A stretch of DNA of 64,000 nucleotides. Origin: Notamacropus eugenii. Its lineage: Eukaryota; Chordata; Mammalia; Diprotodontia; Macropodidae. The stretch is taken from the NCBI RefSeq assembly GCF_028372415.1, contig NC_092875.1, positions 339,939,123 to 340,003,122 on the forward strand, written 5' to 3'. The position numbers and the translations under genes were made by a program. A model generated the notes under the pieces. It made no database searches and was not told the origin of the DNA. It worked only from the letters and a program-made list of their open reading frames with translations. How positions within the stretch are numbered: the first letter of the stretch is position 1; every line of letters starts with the position of its first letter. Shown here one piece after another: positions 23,406 to 34,560 of this stretch.

Positions 23406-24450
23406 CAAGGTGATCCAGTATGGCCTGACCCTAGAGCAGGTGCTTTCCCTGCAGTCAGATGACTTAAAGGGGAGCTACAAATTGTTCAGATACTGTTCTA
23501 GCCACAGGCACCACACATTCCTAGTCCACTGGTATTAAGCTGCCTTTAACAGGTTTATCTCAGTCAGAATGCTGAAGAGAAAACAACTCATGTGACCCCT
23601 CTCCCTGCAATGTCAACATTATAAGCTCAAGGGAACCAATCTGAATCTGGTTGCTATGGCCTATTTGTGCCCATGGGAGTCCTCCTTGCTAGTGCTACAC
23701 TCCGTGAGTCTATCTGCCTCCAGCATACGCTGGTCTTCAAAAGGCACAGAGGATAACTGTCGTGCTTGCTCCCAAATGTCCCCACTGGGGTAGCACTCTG
23801 AGCTGATGTAAGGCAGCTGAAATCTGAAGCATTACCAGCCCAGGGAGGGGCCCATGTGTTGTTCAGCCCTATAAGATCAGAGCGGGACCTAGCTCTTCTG
23901 CATGGTCCATCTTACATTGTGTTTTTGTCTTTGTTCAGCTTTTTATTTAACATGCTACAAAAAATATTTAATCAAAAAAGAATAAAGGCCATGCCATTAT
24001 CTCTGACTTTTTGATTCTTTATTTGCTTTCTCTTTCATCTTCTCTTTGACAGGGTAGTTGTACTGTGGGAGGAACAACTTACATACACATAACAGGGGCA
24101 GCACCACATGCTGGAGCAGGTCTACCTATTTCTATAATGAAGAGGAGACTTTTAATGTTTACAATAGATAGGGTGTTTGTAAAAAACCAGACTAGAAGGG
24201 TTCAACATTTATGCCTACTGTGTTAACGAGTACATTAGATTTAAATTTTATAACTATGACATCATTATTCTGATACAAGCAGGTTAGAAGATGATCATTT
24301 CATGACCTGGTCAAGAAGAGACTTGCTTGTGGTGGTGCTAGTCACTAGATGAAGTGAGAGTTCACCCCAAAACAGCTTTGGCTTCTGAAAGATTCCATGG
24401 TACTTTACAACCATAGAACTCACACCCTGCGTTGTTCACTCAATATTAAA
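23406..24450. other. Unique DNA, nothing identified
   Basis: About 1 kb without a recognised repeat or exon. Confidence 0.5.
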
Positions 24451-24502
24451 CTCTGTGTGTGTGTGTGTGTGTGTCTGTGTCTGTGTCTGTGTCTGTGTGT
24501 TT
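24451..24502. repeat. (TG)n and (TGTGTC)n microsatellite
   Basis: About 50 bp of tg units grading into tgtgtc hexamers. Confidence 0.95.
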
Positions 24503-24571
24503 GGGTGGTGCTGGCATGGCCCTTGGTTGGTTACATTTTATAGGAAACTTCTAGGGGTAGTTCTTAAGGTA

Positions 24572-24838
24572 GTATATAGCTAGATGCTACAGGGGATAGA
24601 AAGCTTCACCTGAAGTCAAGAAAACCTGAGTTCAAATATGGATTAAGATACTTACTAGCTGTGTGACCATTCGCAAGTCACTTAACCTCTATCTGCCTCT
24701 GTTTCCCCATCTGTAAAGTAGGGATAATAATAATACTTACCTCCCATGGTTATTGTGAGGATCAAATGAGACAGTATTTGTAAAGTGCTTAGCACAGTGC
24801 TGGCACGTGGCATGTACTTAATAAATGCTTGTTCTACT
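24572..24838 (+). mobile_element. MIR-family SINE, near full length
   Basis: All MIR landmarks are in order: head 'gggatagaaagcttcacctg', core 'cttactagctgtgtgaccat', 'ccccatctgtaaagtaggga', 'ttattgtgaggatcaaatga' and the end 'tgcttagcacagtgctggca'. It ends with an 'aataaatgcttgtt' terminus. Confidence 0.9.
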
Positions 24839-24954
24839 TCTGCCTCCTTCCCACACAATGAAGGAAACCACAAGGTGATATGCTATCCCCAAATGATTTC
24901 AGTCTACATTTCTCTTCTTCTTCGTCACTCCTGTGGAGTTCTGCTGCATTCACA

Positions 24955-25155
24955 ATTTTGAACCACATAATCTAGCATTTGATCTCATACTGTTATATTA
25001 TTCTTTGCTTAAGTGCACCAATCTTGTCTTTCCAACTAAAGAAACCATGAGCTCTTTGAAGGCAGAGGTCAAGCCTTCTGTCTTTCCCACCCCCACCCCC
25101 ACCTATGCCTAGGACAGGGCTGGATATTGTGAAAACCTAATACATATGAACTGAC
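24955..25155 (+). mobile_element. L2 LINE 3' end
   Basis: 'accatgagctctttgaaggc' followed by 'gcctaggacagggctggata' and 'taatacatatgaactgac' are the conserved end of L2. Confidence 0.75.
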
Positions 25156-25925
25156 TCACAGACATCTTTTTCTGAGAATAGGAGAGGCCATTAAAAGAAG
25201 CAGGCTACACACACAGGACTGAACTGCATTAAAAAGAGACAAGGGAGAACACAAAAAGAAAAAGAAACTTTAGTTCCTGGCCAATTGCTATACAGAGGTA
25301 TAGCATTATATCTGCATTTAACATATAAGCTTTATATGCGAGAGAGAAATACTGCACACAGAAGAAAATAGTGCCTTCAATAGTGCTGCCAGGGAATGGG
25401 TCTTTAGTATATTATGTTGACCTTGCCCCTTCTCTTCACAAGCATTTAGGACAAATCACAGCAATGGCAGGGCTTGTGGAGTCAAGGGAGGTGGTAGCTC
25501 AATTCAGCACCTCTTCCTGAATGGACAGTGCCAATCTCCACTCCCACATCTTCAGCAGGTCTCTAAGATGAATCGTTTCTGACAATGTTGGATCAATGTA
25601 AGTAAGGGAAGTTGGCAGGTCAGTGTGGCTGTCTAGAGGAGGCTCCTTCATTTTCCCCCATCTTCTCCAACATGTTTCTCTTTCTCCTTCCCTCCATGAC
25701 CCCCAGGATCTCCTTTGATGGCTACAATAATATATTGAACTTTATGGGCAATTTAAGGTATTCTAGTGAAAAGATAATTTTGACTGGATTCTGATATTAG
25801 GCTGATTTTAGAACCTACTTTCCCTGTATCATGTAATGATTCCACTATATCTTGCTCTGTCATCTTTTCATGGGAGTGGTACCTCCTCAATTACATTATC
25901 AGCTCTGTGATCAAGTCTTTTGTTC
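25156..25925. other. Unique DNA, nothing identified
   Basis: No repeat family or exon could be supported. Confidence 0.5.
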
Positions 25926-25927
25926 AT

Positions 25928-26085
25928 TATTCAATCACAGAATATCAGGGCTGAGATAGATCTTAGAAGTTCTTTACTCTATATACCTTCCTTCTATCTT
26001 ATTTTACAGATGAAGAAACAATTTGCTTTGCCCTTGGTTTCACAACTGGTAAAATAGAAGAGAATGGTCTGTCTTTAAACTTCCT
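25928..26085 (-). mobile_element. MIR-related SINE fragment, antisense
   Basis: 'aatcacagaatatcagggct' followed by 'ttattttacagatgaagaaa' and 'ttggtttcacaactggtaa' is the antisense of the MIR3-like layout. Confidence 0.65.
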
Positions 26086-26419
26086 ACTATCTCTACTTTG
26101 TTCTCCTCCCCTCACCCCAAACACACTGGCAGCATTCTATTTGAATGACCAAATAGAAGAATGGAATAACTTTCTTACTTATACAAAAGCAAAATTTTGA
26201 ATTATCTGAAGATAAGCAAGGGAAATTGTTTGAAATTTGTATTGGGACATGATAACATGAGAATAATTTGGTTAGGAGAAAATAGAGGTGAAAAGCAAGA
26301 AGATTAATGAGAGTGTGGCTCATGATTATATTATTAGAAACAGGAACATTCATTTTTGTAAAAATTACTAAAAAGCATGGAAAGACTTTAATATGATAAA
26401 GATATACATCTAAAATCAA

Positions 26420-27765
26420 GAGCTAGCATTATTTGCAATGGAAAAATACAAGGACCTTTTCAAATAAACATGATGGGTAAGCCAAGAAATTCCTTCCCCA
26501 CTATTTTTGTGATAATTTTGTACATGCTAGTTCTAATAATAAGAAAAAGAAAGGCATGAATATCAGTAAAGAGGAGATAAACATCCCAATTTGCAGATGA
26601 TGTGATAGTTTACTTAGAAAACCCCAGAAAATTAGTTAAAAACTAATTGAACTGATTAATAACTTGCAGTAAAGTGGCAGGGTATAAAAGAAATTCAGAA
26701 AAATTATTAACATTTCCATAAAATAGTAACAAAAACAATACAGAAAAATTCTGCTCAAAATAATTAAGAAACAGATAAAATATTTAAGTGTTTATTTACC
26801 AAAACAGCTAGGGATTTATATAAACACAACTACAGAAATAAAGGAAGGGTTAAGTAACTAGAGGCATAGACTTGCTCTTGGTTGGGCTGGGCCAACATAA
26901 TAAAAATGATTATATGACCTGGACTAATTTATAGATTTGGTGTTTTGCCAAATAAATTACTATGGGGTTAGTCATGTTGTTCCTTTCAGTTCTAAATCTA
27001 TGATCTAGAAAACACTGGATAAAATAATTACAAAATTCACTTAAAGCACCAAAGAGTCTAGAATTTCAAGGAAAAAAGTGGGGGGAAGAGTAGAAACAAA
27101 GGGAACATGGCATCTCAAACTATATTATAGATATCAAACTATATTATAAAGCAGTAATGGATAAAACTTTGAAATTAGTTAAAAAATATAGATGGATGGA
27201 ATATATCAAAACCAAGACCCAACATAGCTTAGAATACATATTACTAGGGGACGTAATACAGGGAAAATGGGAAGGAAGTTTGACAGAAAATAGGTTAAGA
27301 TGAACATTTTGTACCATATACAGACAGCTCCAAAAGGTTAAGTTACATCATAAAAAAACAGAAGCAAATGGAAGGAGGTACATTTAGAACTACAGAGAGA
27401 GGAACAATTCTTAACCAAAAGGGTGGAAATGTTTGTAAAAGATACAGACAATTTAGGTTATTAAGATCATTGCTGTTAGAATAATATCTGTGAAAGAAGC
27501 CTGATATTCAAGATATATGGGTAAGGGATACAAATGTATACATACATACATATATACACATATATATGTGTGTATATATATATCTATATATCACATACAC
27601 ACAAACGCGCATGTGCACATACACACACATATGTATAAAGCTATTTTTCCAGTGGGCAAGTGATCAACTGATACAGTTTACTAAACAAGAAATGCATACT
27701 ATTAACAACCATAAGAGTAAAGAGGCTTCAAATGAATAATAAATTAACTGCAAATGAAAATAACT
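26420..27765 (+). mobile_element. L1 ORF2 fragment, sense, RT to C-terminal region
   Basis: The catalytic reverse transcriptase box FADDVIVYLENP is readable from 26590, the L1 form of the YXDD motif. Further L1 ORF2 landmarks follow in order: an IKYL-type piece near 26776, DIKLYYKAVMDKT near 27130-27170, and LLTTIRVKRLQMNNK near 27700-27740, where the element stops. Frames change repeatedly, so it is an old remnant. A compound microsatellite (27528-27645) interrupts the C-terminal part. A MIR follows directly. Confidence 0.8.
27528..27645. repeat. (TACA)n/(TA)n/(CA)n microsatellite
   Basis: About 115 bp of mixed tacata, tatata and cacaca units inside the L1 ORF2 remnant. Confidence 0.9.
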
Positions 27766-28025
27766 CAGTAGTGGTGCAGTGCAGAGAGCACTAAACCTAG
27801 AGTCAGGAAGACCTGAGTTAAAATCTGGCTTCAGACACTTACTAGCTATATGACCTTAGGCAAACTGCTTAACTTGTTTGCCTCAGTTTCCTCAACTGTA
27901 ACATGGGGATAATAAGCACCTACCTCACAGAGCTATTGTGAAGATCAAATGAGTTAACATTCATAGAACACTAAGTGGAGTACCTGGCACATAGGAGGAC
28001 CTATATTACTCCTCCTTTCCCTGCC
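27766..28025 (+). mobile_element. MIR-family SINE, near full length
   Basis: Head 'gcactaaacctagagtcagg', core 'cttactagctatatgacctt', 'cctcaactgtaacatgggga', 'tattgtgaagatcaaatgag' and end 'agtacctggcacatagga'. The landmarks are in MIR order. Confidence 0.9.
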
Positions 28026-28417
28026 TCATGTCCACTAGATTGACAAAGGTGATAACATTTGTCTTTAGGAAGACTGTTCCAGAAAACAATTTGGAATTTT
28101 CTAAGAAAAATAAAAAGACCATATAAGGTCAAGATATCTATAATCTTCACATTCTCATTTTTCCCCCATTGGAAAAAGACTCCAGTGATAGTTTTCACTC
28201 TCTATTTCTCCCTAACTCAGCTATTATCTCAGAGATCTGGGCGAGGTTGTTTTCAGCGGGAACAGTAGGGTTCAAGGAGATGTGCTTGGGCAAGGATAAG
28301 CCAAAAGGGGAAACTCTGAAGTGCCTACTCCTTCCTGGACAGTAACATTGTCCTAAAGCAGTGACAATTTTAGAAACAACCTTTCCAAAGCCCCACGCTT
28401 TGGGCAATTTTTCTTCT
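28026..28417. other. Unique DNA, nothing identified
   Basis: About 390 bp with no supported feature. Confidence 0.5.
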
Positions 28418-28477
28418 TGAGGCAGTTAAGTGGTACAGTGGATAGTGTGCTGGGCTTGGAGTCAAGAAGACCTGAGT
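28418..28477 (+). mobile_element. MIR-family SINE, 5' piece of a split copy
   Basis: The head ('gtggtacagtggatagtgtg', 'tgggcttggagtcaagaaga') breaks off at 28477, where a truncated L1 was inserted. The same SINE resumes at 28864. Confidence 0.85.
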
Positions 28478-28863
28478 CCAGGAGAACTTTGTATACAACA
28501 ACAACCAGTGTGTGAGGAATTTTTCTGGTAGACAGCCCTTCACAGCACTCCCAATGGACTCTTGAGGCAAAATGCCTTCCACATCCAGAGAAAGAACGAT
28601 GGAATTGGATTGCAGAATGAAGCAGACCATTTTCTCTTGTATTATGTATTGTTTGATTTTGATGGTTTCTCCCATTCATTTTAATTCTTCTCTGCGACAT
28701 GACTAAGATGAAAAATGTATTTAATAAGAATGTATGTGTAGAACCTATATAAGATTGCATACCGTCTTGGGGTGGGGGAGGGAGGGAGAGAAAAATCCAA
28801 GATTTGTGGAAGTGATTGTAGAAAACTGAAAACAAATTAATTAAAAAAGTAAAAATAAATAAA
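28478..28863 (+). mobile_element. 5'-truncated L1, 3' end, nested in MIR
   Basis: A 386-bp L1 tail with 'ccaggagaactttgtataca', 'atccagagaaagaacgatgg', 'gcgacatgactaagatg' and a G-rich 'ggggtgggggagggagg' segment before an A-rich end. It is flanked by a 14-bp target-site duplication ('aagaagacctgagt' at 28464-28477, 'aagaaggcctgagt' at 28864-28877) that lies inside the MIR. A minus-strand frame of 160 codons covers it but is a shadow of the repeat. Confidence 0.85.
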
Positions 28864-29065
28864 AAGAAGGCCTGAGTTAATATTTGGCCTAGATACTAGC
28901 TGTGTGACTCTCAGTGAACCACTTAGTCTCTGCCTCTGTTTCCCCAAGTATAAAATGGGGGTAATAACAACACTTAACTTGCAGGGTTGTTGTGAAGATC
29001 AGATGGAATAATATTTGTTAAGTGCTTAACTTGGTGCCTGGCACTTTCTTCCTTGTCTCCTTCCC
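28864..29065 (+). mobile_element. MIR-family SINE, 3' piece of a split copy
   Basis: This continues the head at 28418-28477: 'actagctgtgtgactctcag', 'tgtttccccaagtataaaat', 'gttgttgtgaagatcagatg', and the end 'ttggtgcctggcactttc'. Confidence 0.85.
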
Positions 29066-30148
29066 TTCCTTTTCTACCTTAAGGAAATTGCTCTCACAAA
29101 TTCTGTGCCAGGGCCCACAAAACACCATGAAGCTCAACAACTTTTTGTTGCTACAGGCCCAGCTCTAGATAAGTGAGTTTTGAGGAACTAGAGAAGGCAC
29201 AAAAAGAAGTCATTCCTTTCAGCTGTAGGGCTGACAACAGACAAGTTGTTTAGGTGTATCTTGGTATTATACTACAGAGTATACTAATCAAATCTTTTGC
29301 TTCTGGCTGGCAAATAACAATCCCAAATAAATTTGATACTTAGAGACATCACTAAGAATTTTTCCACTAGGGAAAATGACTAAATTTATTAAAGTCATAA
29401 ACATTCTCTACTTGTGTGAGTTGTCTATATATTTTCTAAAACAAGTACTGTCACTGGATATTACTAGTCATTCAATTCCCATATAACTTCACGTTTATTG
29501 CCTCTGCCATTTTACTTTAATTTCCATTAGTTGCCAAAAATTTACAAAAGTCTACATGGCAACTAAAAGAGAATGGCCAGCCTTCCTTTGGGACAGATAT
29601 GAAACCTATTCAAAAGTGTATGTTAAAATGGCAGGAAGAGAAACGCTCATTCTATTTGGTGTTTGTTAAATTTAGAATAAAAATAAAATAAAATAAAAAT
29701 TTTAAAATAGCAGGAAAAATAGAAGAGAACAGAATACTGGTTAACTAGAATGCCTTCACTTTGGTCTCTAACCATGTTTCAAATAAGCCTGGGCAAAGAT
29801 CAAAGTCTTTCTTAATCCAAAGAGGATACTAGCCCAGGTGCTGACATTACTGCCACTCACAGGGAAGAAATTCTGGAAATATTGACACTAAGTCACCTCC
29901 TTCACTAAAGAACCTGCTTAAACATCAAAGGGCAGAAAGTTGGTCAAAGCACACCAGTTTTGTTCTTCTCAAAAACAATGTAAAAGATTTTGAGATTTAA
30001 AATTGTTCCAAATAAAATGTAGCATAGGAAAGGATCAGTGGGTCTTCTGTAGCATCCTGACTGCAAGTGGCCTGAGGCAGAATAAAATCTAGCAAAATGT
30101 AGAAAAGACCAGATGAATTGTAAACCATGACTCAGAACTGGCACTTAC
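29066..30148. other. Unique DNA, nothing firmly identified
   Basis: No repeat except an A/T run (29676-29705). A weak exon-like stretch lies near 29880-29930 on the minus strand, but its phase does not fit the candidate exon at 30149-30224, so it is not called. Confidence 0.45.
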
Positions 30149-30224
30149 TTGGAACTCTCACAGAGTGGGCTTCAATCTTAAAAAGTTCTTCGTAATAATT
30201 CAATAATGACTCAATTTTTTCCAT
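30149..30224 (-). CDS. Weak candidate first coding exon
   Basis: On the minus strand an ATG in strong Kozak context (A at -3, G at +4) at 30224 opens 25 codons, MEKIESLLNYYEELFKIEAH and then SVRVP. It ends at a consensus splice donor (GTAAGT, 30148-30143) leaving one base of a codon. The peptide looks amphipathic and protein-like. It is too short to be called by length alone, no matching second exon was found, and chance is a real alternative. It has the same strand as the candidate last exon at 15.1 kb, which would make a gene of about 15 kb. Confidence 0.22.
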
Positions 30225-31185
30225 AGTTCAGGTTCTAGGAATACCTGAATTTGGCTTGTTTCATGTTCTCAACTAGGTAGCTACAGTTTCCCTACAAGTA
30301 TCAGGCTATCAGACACAGAACAGGTTTATTAAAAGGCACACGAACAGAAAGGAGACTTGTGTCAATCCTGGTTAACAAAGGAATGGTTATAATCCATTGT
30401 AAATAGACTTTATTGTAAATGCCACCTTTTTCTCCAGGCTTCTCGAAAGTTGGGTTCGGCATTCAAGTCCCTGAACAGCAGGGAGAATTTTGCAGTCACA
30501 GAGTGTGTAATGTTTGTATTTTCCCAAGGTTCAGTGGCTTATTTATGCTAAAGGAGCAGGTTAGCCTTCCTCTGAGAAGAGAAGGTAAAGTTGCCTGAGA
30601 GACATCTCTTCACTTTCCAGGTTTTCAGAAAGAAATATATCTTTTAAAAATAATAGAAGGGGTTTAATGTGAAAACAAAGAATAAAAAGAATCTGAAAAA
30701 TCTGAGGAGGAAATCTTAACCGGGTCAGGAGTTTAGGTAGTGAAGAATGTGACTGTGTCCCAGGGAAATTAAAGAACTTGTAGATGGAATTGTTTAAAAT
30801 ACTGTCAGTGATCTCTGAAAGGTTACAGACACCAGGCGGGGCTGAAGAAGGGTAAATGCATGCTGTCCAGATTTTTTTTTTCAAACGAGAGAATGGAATC
30901 TGTAAACTACAGATTAATAATCTTCAGTCTGATTCCTAGCAGTATTCTTAAACATGTTATTAAATGATGAGTAGTACACATTAAGAAATAAAAGCAGTAA
31001 CCATAAAGAACTGTCATGACTTTAAATTGAACAGGTCATTTTTCATAGTGTTATTAGACTGACAGATCAAGGGAATGCTAAGATATGGATGCTCAATATG
31101 AGTCAGCATTGTGATATGGCAGCCAAGAAAACTTATGAGATCATGGGCTGTAGTAAGAGGAGTGTAGACTGGGGCTGAAAAGTAG
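30225..31185. other. Unique DNA, nothing identified
   Basis: No recognisable repeat. A minus-strand frame of 107 codons at 30561-30884 has no family resemblance and no splice support. Confidence 0.5.
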
Positions 31186-31187
31186 AT

Positions 31188-31310
31188 AGTCAAAGCATTT
31201 ATTCATCATATGCCAAGCACTGTTCTAAGTGCTGAGAATACAAATATGGGCAAAAAGAAAGACTGTCAAAGTCTCTCAAAGAGGTTACATTTTAATGGGA
31301 AAGATAACAC
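31188..31310 (-). mobile_element. L2 LINE 3' end, antisense
   Basis: 'agcatttattcatcatatgc' followed by 'caagcactgttctaagtgct' and 'gaggttacattttaatggg' is the reverse complement of the L2 end. Confidence 0.75.
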
Positions 31311-31504
31311 ATAAAAAGAAAGTGAAAAGTTGTGGGAAGAAGGGAGGTTATGATGAAGCAATCCAGAGTACTGCAGGGATAGAGACAGATGGCTTATCTG
31401 AGCACCATCCTTAAATGGAACAGGTTTCCACCCTCCAATATGAAGGATGGGTCACAAAGGCAGAGGATTCTTCTGAGGTATGAGTTTCAGAGCTGAAGTG
31501 ATCT

Positions 31505-32015
31505 TCCATGATAAAAAGATACCTGGGGCATGATGGAGAAGAGTGTTGCTGTACTCTGATTTGGTCAGACCCTATCTAGAATACTACATTTGGTTTGGGC
31601 CACCACATATTGAGAAGGACATTGACAAAAAATAGAGTTTTCAGAGGGTAGCCAGTATGGTGAAGAGTCTCAAGCCTCAGGGGACATATGGTGGCTGTAC
31701 TCAAATATTTGAAAGGCTGTCAAAGAAGACTTGTTCTGTTTGGACCCAGATGGGGAAATCATGAAAAATAAGTGGAAGTTAAGAAGAGGCAGATTTAGAT
31801 TTTATGTGAAGAAAATTGTCCTAATGATTAAAGCTTTCTAAAAGTGGTGTAGGCTGCCTTTGGAAGTAATATTTCTCTCCTTATTAAAAATCTTCATTCA
31901 AAGGCTGGATGACCACTTATCAGGGATGATGTAGAAAGGATTCTTGTTTAGTTTTGTTTAGAATAACAGATGGCTTTAAGTTCCCTTCAACTCTGAAATT
32001 TTTATGTTCAAATAT
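31505..32015 (+). mobile_element. CR1-clade (L3-like) LINE, 3' part
   Basis: Degraded CR1 ORF2 C-terminus. A VRPYLEY-like peptide lies near 31566-31590, then 'aaggacattgacaaaaaata', 'ctcaaatatttgaaaggctg', 'gtggaagttaagaagaggca', and 'ggctggatgaccacttatca'. The terminal form 'aagttcccttcaactctga' closes it. This order matches CR1/L3 3' ends across amniotes. Confidence 0.8.
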
Positions 32016-33715
32016 GTTACTCATATTTCTGCTGCAGGTCTCAGTGTTGATTCAAAGGGCTACAGGAACGCTTTGAGATTCCTTTGGTGTTAATCCTTTC
32101 TGCACATGTACACCACATTTTGACTCCACGGAAAGAATTTGTAGTTTCTGAAAATTATACTGAGTGCAAATGTAGGGTTCATATGGATAGACTATGCAAG
32201 ACAGATCAAAATACAAGATATCTAGCATAGTGTTACATGAAAACACAACAGATATGGAGTCCACATGCAGATTTCTACCTACTGTACAGCATTACCTATG
32301 AGAGTTATGTGCAGGTAGAAGTTGGACTAGTATCACATAGTAGAGTTACATGAAGTTCACTACACACATAGACCACATAAAGTTATGTCTATAACACCTT
32401 TAAAGAATTGCATACAATAGTCCTCACATGTACTCTATTTTCTGTGTGGCATCTATCACTAGAGAAAATACACAGAATTACTCTAGCCAACACTGCACAG
32501 TTCCAGGAGTTATGTCTTTGTCCATCACCTTGTCAAGAGTATTCTGGGCCAAGGCCCAACTCACTACCTTTAGGACTCTTCTAATGCTCAAAACAGTCTG
32601 GAGTTGGATCTAGTCTCTACCCAAACTGGGATCATTGACTGGATCTATACCTGTAGGGGTTTTTGTTAGGGGTAGGTCTGAATTAATTCAGATTGAATGT
32701 AGGAATGAAATGAAGCATTCACAGGTCACTGAAAAGTTAACAAAAAGAGGGCTACTTATCCCAGACATGACAAGGATGAACAACAAGGAGACATGAGCAC
32801 TTAGCTTCTATAGACACAGTCCCCTTTGTCTCCATATAGAACTTGGTCTGTTCATCAGATTGCGGTATGGGAACTCAAATAGTCTTCTAGAATACATCAA
32901 GTTGGAAGGGCACTGACCCCACAGAGGTGGGACCATTTTGCTTCAAGGAGACTAGAACACCATTTTGTCACAGCTACTAGGAAGCTGCATGAAGGGGGTC
33001 ACAGTTTGAGTCTTGCTTTACCTCTGGGCAAATCAAGTTCTGGTTTTGTTGTCTTTTAGGGAAAATCTAGCCTAAGCCATGTTTAAAGGAAAAGGGAGAA
33101 TAATGGTAGATATTGGTCATACCAAAACTTTGATGACCGCCTTTTTGTCAGCCATGATTTCCCCTATGTGACAGGATTAATATCAATCAGGATTCCTCCT
33201 GCCCATGTGCCTTGTAGGTTAGGCTGTTTCTTTTCCTGAAAAACAAGGAAGCCATTCCCAAGATCTGACTGGCATAGGAGACTACATGGCTCAAGCTTCT
33301 CAGATACTGATGATGCCTCCCAGAGGCCTTGGGATATATTGCTGTGGCTTCCTCAGACATAAAAAATCTGGCTTATCTGGAGTCAGAGCCTTCAAAATTG
33401 ATGGATATATCAATGCTGTGAGAGTCACCACACCCTGCCCTGATGACTAGACCATTCAAGACCAACCAAGGTCATATCTACCTAAACTGAGTGCTGTACC
33501 CTTTTTGTGTATCCTTTCTATAATATGTCTAAACATACTGTTTTATTTCCTTCCATAATGATACCAAAATTACCATGGGATTGACTGAAGTTGGCCCAGT
33601 TCACAATACCTTAGAAACTTCCAATATACTACTGAATATAACTCAGATATGAAAAATCTCAATCCACAGAGACCCAGTCTTTTTATAGGTTTTGATGTTC
33701 TTTAGAAAACAATAG
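32016..33715. other. Unclassified DNA
   Basis: About 1.7 kb with no recognised LINE or SINE. The composition and lack of known landmarks would fit an unfamiliar old repeat or unique DNA; neither can be shown. Confidence 0.4.
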
Positions 33716-33717
33716 CT

Positions 33718-33940
33718 AACAGTGATCTAGCACTTTAAGGCTTGGAAAACACTTTATATAGTTGATCTCATTTGCTACTTACAACAATCCAATTAGGTAA
33801 AGGCTATTATTATCCCTATTTTACAGGTGAGAAAACTGAGGTTAAGTGACAGGTCATACAACTATTAAATATCTGAGGCAGGATTTGAAGTCAGGTCTTC
33901 CTGAACTCAGTTTTCAATTGTAATCCAATATTTAGCCCTG
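33718..33940 (-). mobile_element. MIR-family SINE, antisense
   Basis: 'ttatccctattttacaggtg', 'gagaaaactgaggttaagtg', 'caggatttgaagtcaggtct' and 'tcctgaactcag' are MIR landmarks in reverse order. Confidence 0.85.
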
Positions 33941-34287
33941 CAAAACATTCAACATGTTCAGTCCTCCTTGTGATTGTCCTATGGTATCCTAGAAATCCAA
34001 ATAGGAACCTCAGGAAAGGTTTTAAGGTAGATACTAATTGCTTAGGGTCACTTAGATCACTCTTATCCCTGACCCCAATTCCATTTCCTGGTAACAGGCT
34101 GGTTACCTAGCCTAGGAAAAACAAATGCCCGAACTTGCATCTCAAGTACACTCAAGTGCCATATCATCTTTAACTAGCAAAATATCATTTGACCTCTTCA
34201 GTGTTGTTCAGGAAGTGACAAAGCTTTACCTCAGAATCTAAACTTCTAAATCTCTTTGTTCCCTTGGAATTAGAAATTTGCTGTTTT

Positions 34288-34560
34288 CTTCGTTGTTTGT
34301 CCCTCATTGCCGAAGAAGACCATGCCATCAGGGAAACGATGACATGACTTGCACTTGACTTTGTTTTGAGCAAGGGAGGGTGCGAGGTCACCAGCGTCAC
34401 TTCTCCTTCAAAGTCATCTGAATTCAGTGACCAGATATTCAACAGGATGACTGGAGATGACTCAGGATGTACTGGGAGACCTTGGCCCCTTTAGGCCAAG
34501 GCCTATTTAGGTACTCACTTAGGGCAAGGTAACACCCATTCAGTGAATAGGCCTGTTTAA
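34288..34560. mobile_element. Marsupial interspersed repeat, SINE-like, class uncertain
   Basis: 'ttgccgaagaagaccatgcc' followed by 'gatgacatgacttgcacttg', 'agtgaccagatattcaacag' and 'gatgactggagatgactcag' matches a sequence I know to be dispersed in marsupial genomes. The family name and orientation are not certain. The minus-strand frame 34185-34442 is a shadow of it. Confidence 0.5.

Noticed and set aside
28353-28835. 160-codon minus-strand frame
   Set aside because: It is the reverse strand of a truncated L1 tail and part of a MIR.
29880-29932. Exon-like stretch between an AG acceptor and a GTGAGT donor on the minus strand
   Set aside because: The only open phase does not fit the candidate first exon, and the acceptor is weak. 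Chance splice motifs are common.
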